Assembly: GCA_004794785.1 (NCBI GenBank)
Contig: SJOL01008492.1
Span: 923,361 to 987,360, forward strand
Origin: Opisthorchis felineus
Taxonomy: Eukaryota; Platyhelminthes; Trematoda; Opisthorchiida; Opisthorchiidae
DNA length: 64,000 nucleotides
Direction of reading: 5' to 3'
Shown: positions 38,916 through 51,227 of the stretch, piece by piece
Layout of the letters: each line of letters opens with the position of its first letter
Numbering within the stretch: the stretch's first letter is position 1
Notes under the pieces: generated by a model
The model's input: the letters and a program-made list of their open reading frames with translations, nothing else
What the model was told of the DNA's origin: nothing
Databases searched by the model: none
Program-made: the position numbers and the translations under genes

Positions 38916-41900
38916 GATATAGCCACACTTATTCTTCAACCACGGAATCCATATAACATGGTCACGTCTTGACTGGCTTTGCTTGCTTCCAATCTTAGCT
39001 TGACTGTGTAATTTGCACTTTTGACTCGCTACGGTTGACTGGAAAACAGGCGAGCTGCTTAAAACTCAGTGCAGCTCCTACTGCTGCTTTGGCCTGATCA
39101 CAACTATTCCATGTGAGACGACCACTCAAGGTTACCTAAACAACTAGCCTCAAACAAGGTCATGCGGGCACGCAGACAGAAACATATAATCTCAGATTAC
39201 ATATAAATCTTGTAAAGGAACACCACTGACGGCCTACAGCTAGATCACTCGGGTAATAAAAAAGTCGAATTTCTAGAACATATTGAAATACAGCGGCATT
39301 CTGCTTCCAGTCCAACAATTGTTATCTGACCTTGCGTGTTGTTGTCTGATATACCTGGTCAATTAGGGATTAGCAGAATTTCACCACACCGGAATTGGAA
39401 ACTCTTGTTAGCTTTTCCACATAAGCCGCTGAAAACGTAAAAGCCTCGTGGAGCGGCATCGTGGTCTGTCTTGGGAAATTGTTTATCCTCTGTAGGCACT
39501 TGCTGTCCGAGTTTCGAAAGCCATGTCCTATCATGCAAGAGGACTTGACAAAAAAACATTCTTTGCCTTTTGAAAAGGTTCGCTCTTCAAAGTGGAACTG
39601 GTGATATGAAATGCTGCAAATAATTTCACACCCTTCATTCTAAGCCCTAACGTTCAAGTTTCTAAACCGAGGGTGAGCCGTCAATTATTCAGGCAACCAC
39701 TAGATCCCGATTTGCTTGAAGGCAAATCCGTGTGGTTTTGGTTTTTTTGTAGCACTCCGTGCAGTGCTACAGGAGTGAATGCAGAAAAGCTGCGAATAAA
39801 AAAACAGTTTGTGTACCATTCCTTTGGAAGTACATATGAAGTTATTTTCAGAGGAAATACAACACTTATGACTGGAGTGAAAGCTCATAGGTCACTTTCA
39901 AACGACGGATGTTTTACAAAATGAGACATAAAATATAGATCTCTCACCACGCTTACAAACCTAAATATTAATGAACGGACTGCATCTCCTCATACGCTTG
40001 ACCGTCATATCAAGAAATGCAAATCAATAGTGATCTCCTTGAGCGATTCCCGCACCAGACGAGCGGTGCAGGACGGACCATACGCTAAACTTGGACTAAC
40101 TAAGGCAGATTGCTCAAACTTCAAAATCCGGTAGGATGTTAGTACACATGTTTCCCGAGGACAGATGCATAATGGAAGTGTTGTGGAATATGGGTAAGTT
40201 GGGTGAGGTACCTGGTTGTTGGGATTTTTGCTAAATTTGGCAACTGCAATGCAAACGTTTCGTACAGAAGTTCTTGTCAGCGCATACGTAAGCCGTCAGA
40301 GGGTCATACAAATTCCCTAAATAAACCGAGAAAGCAAAAATGAAGTCACCCGTAGCTTGCTTAAAAGGCTCAATAAACTTTGGACTGCTCAATGAATTTT
40401 TTGGCTCAAAGATATGAGACATGATCAATAGGCTTTTCCATGGGTGAATATGATGGACTGAGGGTGTTTGGAGGTGATTACTTATTACATTATTGGTAGA
40501 ATCACCTGGTCATCCGGCTTATCCACTGCCTTCTGTCGTTCGACTGGAGATATTTAGAGCCCAGAGATCCGTAGAACGCTCCACTGAACTGTTCGGCTAG
40601 TCTTATATTTCCAGATATCAAATCGAATAGGTTATGAGCTGCATATGCATACTCAGGAAATGCCGTTTGAATCAACATGCAATTAGTTCGGGTTGGACAA
40701 TGCTGTCACATTTCACCACTTTTGCACGGAAACAATTTTGAGTATTTTAAAAAAGAACTAACAGTGAATAGATCCATCAAATGTTTTCCATAAGACTGGC
40801 AGCCAGAAGATTAAAAAACAATGTGCAAGCGAGTAAGACACTGCATGATCACCGGCTACCTGCATATACAGTTTTCATGGCTTGTGTTTGGTCCTGTTCT
40901 CTCAATATCGACAGAGCAATTTTGGAATCAAATGTCCTTTATGGAACCTAAACCAGACTCAAAATGAACGCATGTTACTTTGTGGACGACATGTCCCCGA
41001 GGTGTGAAAGCGTTAATTTCAAAGCTTTGAAAGATCAGCAGCCACTGTCTCCCGAGTTACTAATAAAGAAGAAACTCAGATGATTTAGTTTCAGATTGGT
41101 TGAGGTGGTTTAATACACTTTCTAAAATACCAGTGTGCCCTAATCTTGGTGAAATTCTTTCATTAAATTGCCGGTCCTCTTGGACCCCAGCTATCTGTTT
41201 GGATACTTCCTGCCTGCCCACAGCCACCATACATTGCTGATCAATATGATGATGATGGTGATGACAGAGAGAAGGAGTGAAGGTGAACTTACATTACCCC
41301 TGTGGCGGATACATCTACCAAATCTCTAGCAAATCATTGTGGGCGTATTGTTATGACCCTCCTGAAAAGCAGTCTGCTTGGAATCATTTGCAGAGCATCA
41401 GTTGAGGCTAAGTCGCGAACATTATTGAACAGTCTTGCTGTTCTCCTAAGTGGCTCATCATATCATTATTATAAATGGAACAGCTACTAGTGTAGCGGCG
41501 GATACTACTGATGAGACATGCGAGTAGTATGTGGTTTTATCTAAACTCCGCCTCGCGTCTCACGGAAGGTGAAGTTTATTACGGGACTGGTGGAACTGCT
41601 TTGCAGCGTCCGTTTACAATTGCGTGATAGTCAATGAATATCCACTAAAGTTCAAGAAGACGCGTGAGGAGTTTCAGTTTTTAAAAACAAGGTGGATATG
41701 AGATGTTTATTTTCTTGTCCAATAGTTTGTAACTGTTTAGTTGGTGTTTGCCAATAAACAACTCCACGGCGAAGGGCTTCCCTACTTACACTAGGACTCT
41801 AGTCACAAAGCAATCGATCCGTATTGGATGTTCGGTGGATAATCCTTCAGTACCGCGTCGAACTGGTAATGCATGAAGACTGTCTGTGTGAGACTTTCGC

Positions 41901-42648
41901 CGCGCTCATGTGGCTATTAGGTGGGGCGTGAATTGTCGTGAAGTTAAGGTGAGTGATTTTACAGGATGTGGAGGCAAATCATAGCTTAGCAAACGACCAA
42001 CTGGACACCACCAGGTGAGCTACTGTTCACTCATCTGACTGTCAGGGCCGTCAGATTTTAAAGTACAAACTCAGGACTGATAATCAGGAACGTGACTGAA
42101 TACGTTATCAGATCAGTTGAAACACATCTTGTCCACAGGTCACCCCAGAAATTGCTTAACCAATCAGAGTACTCGCTGATAGGCACATTCTCCCACCGGA
42201 CCCTCCCTTCCTTCCCAAAGGACAAAGGCTTGGATCAATCCCGAAAAAGTCCGCTCTTGTGGGGGAATAAGTATTGAAACTTCGTCCTACAAGATTTTAC
42301 TGGCGTTTGAAAGGAAAAAAGGAACGTTAGTCCCGTATTGTAGCATCTATTATTTTTAAACAAGCATGGGAATTGCAAATGGGATCGGTATTCCCTCCAA
42401 ATTGCCAATTTGTGTGTCCACTATTGCGGCAACTTTGTCAACATTGCCATTTTGCATTAAACAATGGCGTTTTTTATGCACTAACCCATTACCTAATCGG
42501 ATTTGGTCGAATGCGCACTAACGAAGATTAACTTGTCTTCAAACTGTGCATCCAAATTCTAGGACTTTGATGTTGCTGTGGTGAGACAGGAAAAATTTTC
42601 AAGCTAGCCAGTATCCGCGAGGCACTTCGGACATTGTTGCCTGTCCGC
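38916..42648. other. Gene-poor stretch
   Basis: It contains a short GAT tract (41246-41266) and a donor-like AAGGTGAGTG near 41947 without a supported exon. No gene recognised. Confidence 0.4.
41246..41266. repeat. GAT trinucleotide tract
   Basis: A short imperfect GAT/GGTGAT run. Confidence 0.5.
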
Positions 42649-42760
42649 GTGGCTGAATCTCTAAGAATAAGCTAGTGTCCTGAACAAAATAAGAAAAGGA
42701 TCTGCGCATGAAAGGTCGCGAGTTCTAACTCTGCAGTCAGAAACATCTTATGAGAAATGT
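42649..42760 (+). repeat. Weak tRNA-like element
   Basis: GTGGCTGAATCTCTAAG resembles the box A of Ser/Leu-type tRNAs (TGGCNNAGTGG), and about 70 bases on, CGCGAGTTCTAACTC resembles a box B. The spacing suits a long-variable-arm tRNA ancestor. It is not clearly related to family A. No cloverleaf could be closed. Confidence 0.3.
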
Positions 42761-45617
42761 GACACCTAAATCTCTTCCGTACTTTTGTTGATAGGTATGG
42801 GTCACTAACAAAACAAAGATATGCTGCTCAATTTAGATGGTTCACAAGCGAGTAAACATAAATAAAGTATAACCCTAGGCAGGCAGAAAGATGATCGGAA
42901 TACAGAAAACGATACCCAAGTGCCCCACTTTTCTTTACGCACCCGTCGGAAACGCCCTAAATCAAAGTGTATCCTTTGGTCAGAGAAAACATACATCTGG
43001 ATACTTAAGAGCCACTGAGATTCCGGTTTTCAATTTTAGTTCAAGCACAATGAATTAGCCAGAAAAAGTGTACGATAAAAGAGATCCATCATGTATCTCT
43101 TATTTTGTGAAATACTGCTGGACAGCAAGTAAGCCTCTATCCAGGTTCAGGAAGCTGGAGGCTGATGGCTCGGGTTTACCTCTAACTGTATCTTTTCTCT
43201 CGTGGCATGTCGGCTTCCCCTTCCACCGTGGTCTAACAGCAATGCTCCACCTTTTTGTTCTGGTAACTGCCCTAACTGCAACTAATGATGACCACATGTA
43301 AGGGACAGCAAGGCGTAGAAAGCATATTTCAGTTTGTTTCAGTACGTCTCAGTGACCGTGCTAACCATCATAAAATCGTTAAAAACTTGGAAACTAAAGA
43401 GCATAATACAGACGGAAAACTAATAGAGAAGGCAGACTGTAAGTGGTAAAACAGTACCAGTTTCTCGGTGCATCCGCTTCTTTCAAAATTACCGGATGTT
43501 CTACCAGTGCCGTGACATTTTTGTTGAAATACTGTTACACTGAGTCTCCAAATTTAAAAAGATTGCACAATCTGCCGCAATTTATGGCAGTAGATTCATT
43601 TTATATACAACCAAGCAGTGATCCTATGCTTACGTATAGACGATTGTGGAAATTTTATCGTTCCCCTTTTAACGGCTTGCTCACGGGATACTCCCCATCC
43701 TTAAAACTTTAGAGGTCTCAAGTTGCTCACTGCTGACCTTCCGGAAAAATTCTGAGTAGTCGGGGTTCAGGATAGGTAAAGGGACATAACGGTGGGTCAC
43801 GCGACGCTCACTAATCCAGATTACGTATAAATGGCAACGTATGTAATCTAGAATCCTTGAGTCAGGAAACTTCTTCCAACTGACTGACTTCTTGCTACAA
43901 TGGGATTGCCAGCCCTCGACTAAAGGTAACCAAAAGAAGGATTTTCGAATTTTCGGAATGAAATTTACATTTTTGCACAAAACAAGAATGTCGTCCATTT
44001 TTAGGGGGTTTTGCCCTATCTGTTATCCTCTGGGTACCAGTATGACGAGTTGATGGAAGTACCATTGGTGAAAGGTCGTTAGGTCAAAATAAAGACTGAT
44101 CGGGTAACCTCAGAAGAAGCCGATAAAAGTCATTTATATGTCAAGGTTTGACCAGACCTTTCTTTAGCTTGGCATGACGTACATCTTTCTTACTCATCAA
44201 GTAATGGTACAGAGTGCCAGTTTGTACAGTCTCCCATACCAGGCTGGCCGATGGACAAGTTTCCCACGTCATCTAGCTTCCTAAATTATTTGTTACACCC
44301 ACCGATACTGCTCAGTGGCAGTGATTTACGCAAATAATAGCAAACTCGTTCATCACATGCTACCGTAAGCTGCAGCATCCGTTTCTGCTTTATCCGTCAC
44401 AATTTTAGACATTCGAAATCAAGTTTTGATCCCGGCCTTCTAGTTCACGTGAGAGTCCTTAACTATCACTCCCGAAAGAAGGTGGATAAAAGAGGTTATT
44501 CTCACACACACCGAACTAACTATTGAATAATGGATATCGGAGCCCACTATGGCTGTCAAACTGATCACTTCCTCAGTCTCCACTCAGTTGCGGTTGCGCG
44601 ACTGGGAAAACCGCCGCGGCTATACATGTCCGGTTAGGTACAGGTCCAAGTCACTAAACAGAAGACTCACCACGTGACCGAATATCTGTTATCAGTCGTC
44701 TCGGCGTGGTTTGCTTGGTAACCTACGTGAAGGCACTCTAAAAACGCGCTAGCGATCACTTCCTTTTTTATCGCGTCCGCTTCTGCCGCAGCAGGCTGCA
44801 GAACTAAAATTCAAAAACTTCATTACAGTGGACTGAAAGATTAGACAATACGCTGAAGGCCAGAGGTGTGAAAGCACATCTAGGTGGATTTAGTGTTGCG
44901 GAAGCTGATCCGAGTGGTCTGTTTTGGAATGCACTCGACATTCTTGGATGACTGTTAAATCCTGTTATTTAAAGATGGTTCTTGTATATCAGAAACTTCG
45001 GAGACAATCAAAGTCACTTGGTCGCCCAATGATTTCCTTATAACTTAAGCACAGACAAACTGGATTACCCTCAGCTACGTGTAGAGGGGAACAATTAGTA
45101 CTTGGTGTTCGTTCTGTATTTCGCACTTCACTTCTTTGCGTTTTTAGGTAACATACAAATGGCGCCACTGAGATGCTTGCAGAACTACCTGTGGCCATCG
45201 TTCCAATTGAGCCGTTCTCCGAAATGAATTACTGATGTATCCTATATATGTAGCTAAGTGCAACCAGCCGCTTCGGAGGGCTGGATTTTGGACATGACTT
45301 TAGTGCTGTTCAGTTTTCAGACGTATTCCGGCCAATAAAGAGTACGGTAAAGTCCATTAAAATCTCAGTTGTCAAGTGGAAATATGTGTCCAGATAAATC
45401 AGGGCGACTGGTGGGCACAGAAGGCTGAAGAAGTAAAGGAGCATAGGTATGGGAAGAGATTTCAAATCCCCAAATCTCCGCACACCACCATGAAACAACA
45501 AGTGGCCCAGAGGAAGAATAATTTGTCATGATGAGTAAAACTTCTATCTGAGAAGTCTTTAGGAGCCAGTCAATGCGCGATGATGCGATTTTTGTGACTG
45601 GAGGACGAGCGGTGATA
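42761..45617. other. Gene-poor stretch
   Basis: A 105-codon minus frame at 43681-43998 opens with a short reverse-transcriptase-like string (see rejected items). No repeat copy recognised. Confidence 0.35.
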
Positions 45618-45812
45618 TACCCTAAGTGGGAGCTAATCATACTGCTGTTCAGTCGCTCGTGGTCGAGCAGTTCACTTTTCAATCACAAACTACAAGTCGC
45701 GAGCTCGAAGCTCTGTGAGCTTAGTAAGATGCGCACTAATGATGATTCCCATTAAGAGTGACACAGCCGTACAGTGCTTTCCAGCTTTTTAGCACAGATT
45801 GGCCTTATTACG
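45618..45812 (+). repeat. Family A tRNA-derived SINE, plus copy
   Basis: A near full-length copy: ACCCTAAGTGGGAGCTAATC at the start, CTGTTCAGTCGCTCGTGG, box B as GAGCTCGAAGC, then AGTAAGATGCGCAC, GATGATTCCCATTAAG, ACAGCCGTACAGTGCTT, and the tail TTAGCACAGATTGGCCTTAT. The 60-codon plus frame here reads the repeat. Confidence 0.75.
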
Positions 45813-47098
45813 AGAACTAACGGGGGTAAACTTCGTGAAACGTTGTCAAGGTATTTTGTGGAGGCATTCCGAACCTAGAAGGAAAGATGAAAAAATAAAT
45901 CTGAAAGCTGATTTGTGCTTATGTTCCGCGGTGAGAAACCAAACAATAACAATCAAAACTTCTCATTGCTTTTGCAATTGACTCTTTGTGAAAACATCTT
46001 TCAATTGCTTTTGTGGAAAATTAACGTATTAGTGGTGGCTTTATTATTGCTCCCCCCATCCTCCCACTATTTTCCTTACCCAGCTTTCAAGTATATTTTC
46101 AAAAATATTGCTATTGCAAACGTCTCAAATGTTTCCTTGCTTCAGCAGGCTTTTTTCGGTCCAAACGGGTTTCCTGTTTTTTGGTATTCACTTTGAGTCT
46201 TCTGATAAACGAATGCGGTACCAAATCATAAACCATTAATTTTGTGTACTCAGAGAGAATTGATTACTTTCCACAATAGCCCAGCTTAGCAATCTTGAGC
46301 AAAACAGAACGAGCACTCTTGTGCGTAGACCGAAGAACTGACTATCTTAACTCGTTACTTTTAGAAAATAGTAACCATTGACTAGAGTACCACTGATAGT
46401 GTTTACGTAATTCTGTCCCATCCCACGATCTATGAAAACAAACACTTGACTGCGAAGAGCTGGTCATCTCTCAGCAAACAAAATAAGACGAAATAAAAAT
46501 ACATTATTCAGCACCAGTAATGACGTGGTTTGGCAGCCTACCTTTATTTTGACCAGGCTGTGCACTGCATTCCTTACAAACGGGGGATGAAGACAACATA
46601 CAAGTCAAAACTGAATTAATGAGTCCTAGTTAAGCACAAGTCCCGTAAGATGTGCCCTCTTATCTGAGCGGGTAAGTATATAGTTTTTGGGAAGCCATCG
46701 AACCCTATTACCGTTCAAAATACAACACACATGCACTAGGAGACTGATCACTCATTAGTTTCACGAAAAAATGTTAACCGATCTGCTGCATGCAAATATC
46801 TTACATCCGTTGGCGCATTAATCTCAGCCAGAAAACAGTGTAGTTTACGCACAACGAAACGTCACGTAAAGTGACAGAATCCAAAACACCGCCATCTGGT
46901 AGGAGGAGGAGGAATGGGGTTTTGATTTTCCAGCTCCGTTTTCATCTTGCAGGTAAAGTAGGCATGTGCTGGGAAGCCCCACACGCTGGCTGCATCTGAC
47001 TGCCAACTGATCTCAGGAAAACACCAACCACAAGACAAGATAGCGGACTCAAATAACGCTGCACTTGACTCGTATTGAATTGATTGTAGAAGTCTTTG
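45813..47098. other. Gene-poor stretch
   Basis: Nothing recognised except a short GGA run at about 46902-46912 and a donor-like GCGGGTAAGTAT at about 46668 without a supported exon. Confidence 0.4.
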
Positions 47099-47175
47099 AA
47101 AAAGGTTGCCCGTGGCTGCCAAAACGTTGGATGATAACATTTATTCCGCTACGCTGTGTTTGGACTCTAAACTTT
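47099..47175 (-). repeat. Family E repeat, copy 2 (fragment)
   Basis: It aligns with 18925-19005: the blocks GCCCGTGG, AAACG..GGATGATAA and TAAA keep order and spacing. A minus-strand frame of 92 codons (47140-46862) starts inside it and shares the L-S-S-x-V-x(3)-T-G-x-L-F pattern with copy 1, but then diverges. Copy 1 lies in the same orientation. Confidence 0.45.
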
Positions 47176-50100
47176 CCGTATACCCTGTTTTCACCTTCTC
47201 CAGTTCCCTACCGAGAAATTTTCCTTCTAAATTCTAGCCTATCTCCAAAGATAGGACATCCCCCCAACCTCTGGTGTATTAAAACTTGACATCACTGTAA
47301 TCGGTAATTTCTGGTGGTACATCCTCACCCAGTTTAAGTTCATGAATATTTTGTGTTTAAGTTTATGTGCCGATAGACATATTTGCTTGATTCCTCTAAT
47401 CCTACCCGCTCCTTTGTCATCATATGCCTTAAGATCCATTAGACCCACCTCTTACTCATTATGCCCTGGCCATATGAGAAAAGCTACTCAGTTTTGTTCA
47501 GATTTCCACTAGGAGCGTCCATGTGAGGTGGAATTCTAAAGAAAATTTTGGTTTACTTTTTAATAAGCGAAGAGTGTAACGAGTGTTCAGAATTTACACT
47601 AAGGATCCTCATTAAGAGCCAGTGCGATGTACATCTGGCAATGTCCCATGTTGTATCCGAATTCCGAAGGCTTTCTTATATAAGAGAAAACTGACTGCGG
47701 TGTTGCTATTTTTCGAATTCTCCCGGTTTTCACATCGATGAGCCCCATTTCTGGTGCAAAGTGGCCTTAAACAAAATATCTTTAAACTATCTCAAAGAAT
47801 TTTCTGCTCTATTACTTACACCGAGTTTTTTCCGTGTTTGCACGATGCATGTGCCGAATCCACAGTCAACTGCACTCTAAAAAATCATCGTGCCATGGCG
47901 TATGCAGCCTTTCGTGATTTGGCCTTATTTCAGCTGAATGGAGACCAGTTTGTGGCTACGATAGTGGACTCCGTCTATATCATACTTATCCGTTTTCACA
48001 GTTATAGTGACTTCACTACAACACGAATTTAGCTGTTTCTTCCGTGACCCTCGTTGTAAAGCTTACTTCGGTTAGCATTCCGCCCTCTGCTGTTTTGCAC
48101 TATTCGACAAACTAAATAAACTAGGAACCAAATTCACAGTATTCCACTCAGCTCTACACTAAAAAAGGGCTGTCTGCTCCCGTTACGCAAGCCTTCTGGT
48201 AATTTAAGCTTACTACTAACTGGAGGTGACTACACAGATAGCGAGCCGGATTCTCTCCGATGAATATAAGTACATACTATCACGTAAAGACTCCCATATA
48301 ATAGGACAATCAAGCACTGGAGCTGCCTAGGTGATTCTAAAGGGGACAGAAACAAAGAACTGCTTTATGGACACTACCACTGATCTCATCCACAAGGGGT
48401 AAACTGTTGCATTATAAAAGCCTTTGCTTTACAATACCTACAGCCGTGAACCTTCAGGATATTACCAGCATCTGAATGACGACCTCAACTTTTGCTTCGG
48501 CCCCGTTGTGACATCCAAATCATCACTCACATATTCTCTTCTCCACGGCCAAACAGCTACAGGGAAAATGGATCACCATGGAATTTCTAAAGTCAAAACA
48601 CAGCGTAGTGGAATGAGATGTTGCAATCCGACTTTTTAGTTGCCGTGGGCAACCTTTTTCAAGGATTTCTGTAATCAAGTAGAAGATAGATTACTATTCC
48701 GAAAGATGGAGGCGCACAGAAATCCTTGAGTTTACGAGAACAATCAGTCTGAAATTAAACGGTCTCCCAATAGTATATACTTCATAACTGTGAAATTTGG
48801 TGAGAGTTATGTCCTCCTAGCTTTGGGTCCAAATGAGAATGTCTAGATCCACCAAACCTGCCAAGTGCATCCACTTCCATTGACATCTCTATTGTCACGC
48901 ACATGACAACAGAAGCATATGAAACTATGCAGTGAGTGGAATCCCGCGAAGCTTGTGGTCTAGATCATTTATCGACCTTGTTGCTGTTCCCTAGTTGTGT
49001 TTCCACTGGGGAAATTTCCCAAGATAATGACACTGAAGAAAAAGACCACCAAGTTTAGGCCACTCACTTCTACTGCCGCTGTTCTCTTTGGAGGAGTGCT
49101 GCTGATTCAAGTAAAGAGAGCACCCTATTGGTCCAAGACTTGCAGTAAATCGTTAGTCTCGTTTCACAGTAGGCGATGTTGCATGCCTCATTCCCTCTAT
49201 CATTCCAGCACTGGTTTACTGCTTACCTGTACGTATCCCGAGACCCACTGAGAAAATTTACCGACTTATTTGCAGGTCACTAAATTGCCTTTCTTAGTGT
49301 AGTACGATCTCAAGAAATGTCTTGGGCAAATTTGTAGTGAGCATTTGGGCATTTGGGTAGCTCTTTCGATTTCACTCATCAAAAATGTTTTCCGGCGTTC
49401 AACGTACTCCCTGTCGTTCAATCACCGTGGCTACTTTCAAACTCTGCACTCTTTCTAAGTGGAAAGCTATAGCTCTACAACCTCCGCATACCGGAATTAT
49501 GTGGTCTGCAGACAACCCCTAGTTAATGCTATTGCCTGCTTTTGCAAAACTTCCCTTCATGGGTATTGCCAATGGTTTTTGAAGCCTTCACCGTGCATTT
49601 CTGTTATTTGTATTGAGTCCATCCTGAATTTGTATGTGGAAATTTCGTCTCAGGGTAGAAAAACTTAGCTTGCTTTAAACGCAATAAAAGAGAAATCAAG
49701 GTAAGTCGGTTCAAGAAAAGCTCAGTGAAGTGCGAGTGTTTGAATTTTCCCCGTCACACCATGCAAGTTCACTCAAAGGCGAAGACTAAACTCAGTTCTC
49801 AGTGGTTTGTTTCCGAAAAGAATGTGTGCTTGACCCAGTTCTTACTTGCTGATTGATATTAGCGGTTGAAAGCACGAAACTAAACTTTCTGAGGGCATTA
49901 ATAACAACAAAATTGTGGCATAAGTCTATCCATTAGGCTTTTTTACAGCGAAGCTTGTAAAACATAAAAGACCGACATTCCGCAATTTTAAGTTTGGGAC
50001 AACCTGAATGATCAGCAGAACCAAGGCAGTATCAGCCAGGTTTCCTACACAGAGCGCGATACAGTTGCAGTGACATATGTGAAGACTAAAAACGGAATTG

Positions 50101-51050
50101 TCCTCTTTTTCAAATACAAAGTAAGCAAAAAAATTTCGCAGCGTTGGAAACGGGGTCGGCTTGTCACGCCTTGTCTGTGATCAGCATAATATTACTTAAA
50201 TAGCTGTTGTATACATTTAATCCGGGTTCTCCTAGAAGTATATGCCACCATTCCAACATTCAACGTGATGTTTTGGGAATTATGCACGCAACATTTCAGT
50301 GCTGATAAATTCGATGAGGGCAAGTATTGAAAGTTTGAAGCTGTTAAGTTGAACAGAAAATCCTGTGGTCTAATGGTGCTTTGAACTCTGTATATTGACG
50401 ACCCTGACTGACTAGTTAAGAACTGCGATCAGCCGGGATGAACGGACCTGGAAAATTCAGATGTCGAACGCGAGTCGGTGTCACACCGCACTTAGTTAGA
50501 GGACTACATTTGCCTACTACTAATAATGAGGAAACATCATTAAACATGCATCCATCCATGAAGCGATAAAAAAGTAGTCCAACCGCCGTTTTTAAACATA
50601 CGTTGGCGTTATATATCTGGTGTGGCTTTGACGAATGCCATGTTAGTAAAAAAACCTAGAGGTACTTTGGTACAGCCTGTTTTAATTTCCACCTTGGAAT
50701 TTTGGGTGCAAGTTTGCCTGTTGGAAAATTTGCATAAGCAATTTAGCCATTCCCTCCATATGTCATCCACAGTATCAACACGAAATGGGGAACAACTGAG
50801 CTAAACAAACCAGAATAGACAAAAATATTGGGCATCCTGAGGATATTCGTGACATTCCCCTACTTGCCAGATGGTTGTCTCAGAAGGCCTACTGACAATC
50901 GTATTGTTTATCTAACTATTCGGAGCCAAAGAGTCATCCAGTCTACATAAACTAAGCTGTCTCAAACTTCACTTACATTAGAAAAACAAACAAAACACCT
51001 GCTTTTTGTCAACTGACGAGAACCTAAATGCACAAGAATGTGACAGGTAT
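47176..51050. other. Gene-poor stretch
   Basis: No repeat family member or gene recognised. A strong donor-like AAGGTAAGTCGG at about 49697 has no convincing exon upstream. A small duplication of GCATTTGG lies at about 49343-49358. Confidence 0.4.
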
Positions 51051-51227
51051 TCAACTTGGCTGCACTCCGGTATTTGGTCTGTAAATATTGACAAATGCTC
51101 CATCTGCAGCATAGTACTGTTGACTGGTCCCAGGAGGTGAAATTGATGAATAAGCTGTCACGTGTGCTTGTTCTGTCCCCTTTGGTTGACCGGAAGTTGC
51201 TTTAGTCCTGGCGTTCTCCGTGGTGCT
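51051..51227 (-). CDS. Candidate 3' terminal exon, product unknown
   Basis: A minus-strand frame of about 59 codons ends at TGA (51051). It would follow an AG at 51229-51228 with a modest pyrimidine-rich tract further upstream. The peptide is polar and low in hydrophobic residues: Thr, Lys and Gln rich at the start, then a proline/serine segment and a tyrosine-rich end (QQYYAADG, VNIYRPN). Such composition suits a disordered C-terminal tail, but no family was recognised. No AATAAA was seen downstream. It could equally be a chance frame. Confidence 0.2.
   Translation of the reverse strand, partial: STTENARTKATSGQPKGTEQAHVTAYSSISPPGTSQQYYAADGAFVNIYRPNTGVQPS

Noticed and set aside
42805..42996. 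Minus-strand frame with FSDQRIHFD and RRVRKEKW, faintly like a DDE transposase
   Set aside because: Stops lie just upstream, no second or third acidic motif is visible, and the resemblance is too short.
43681..43998. Minus-strand frame opening with MDDILVL, like motif C of reverse transcriptases
   Set aside because: Only about seven residues match, a stop lies a short way upstream, and none of the flanking motifs of a reverse transcriptase could be found.
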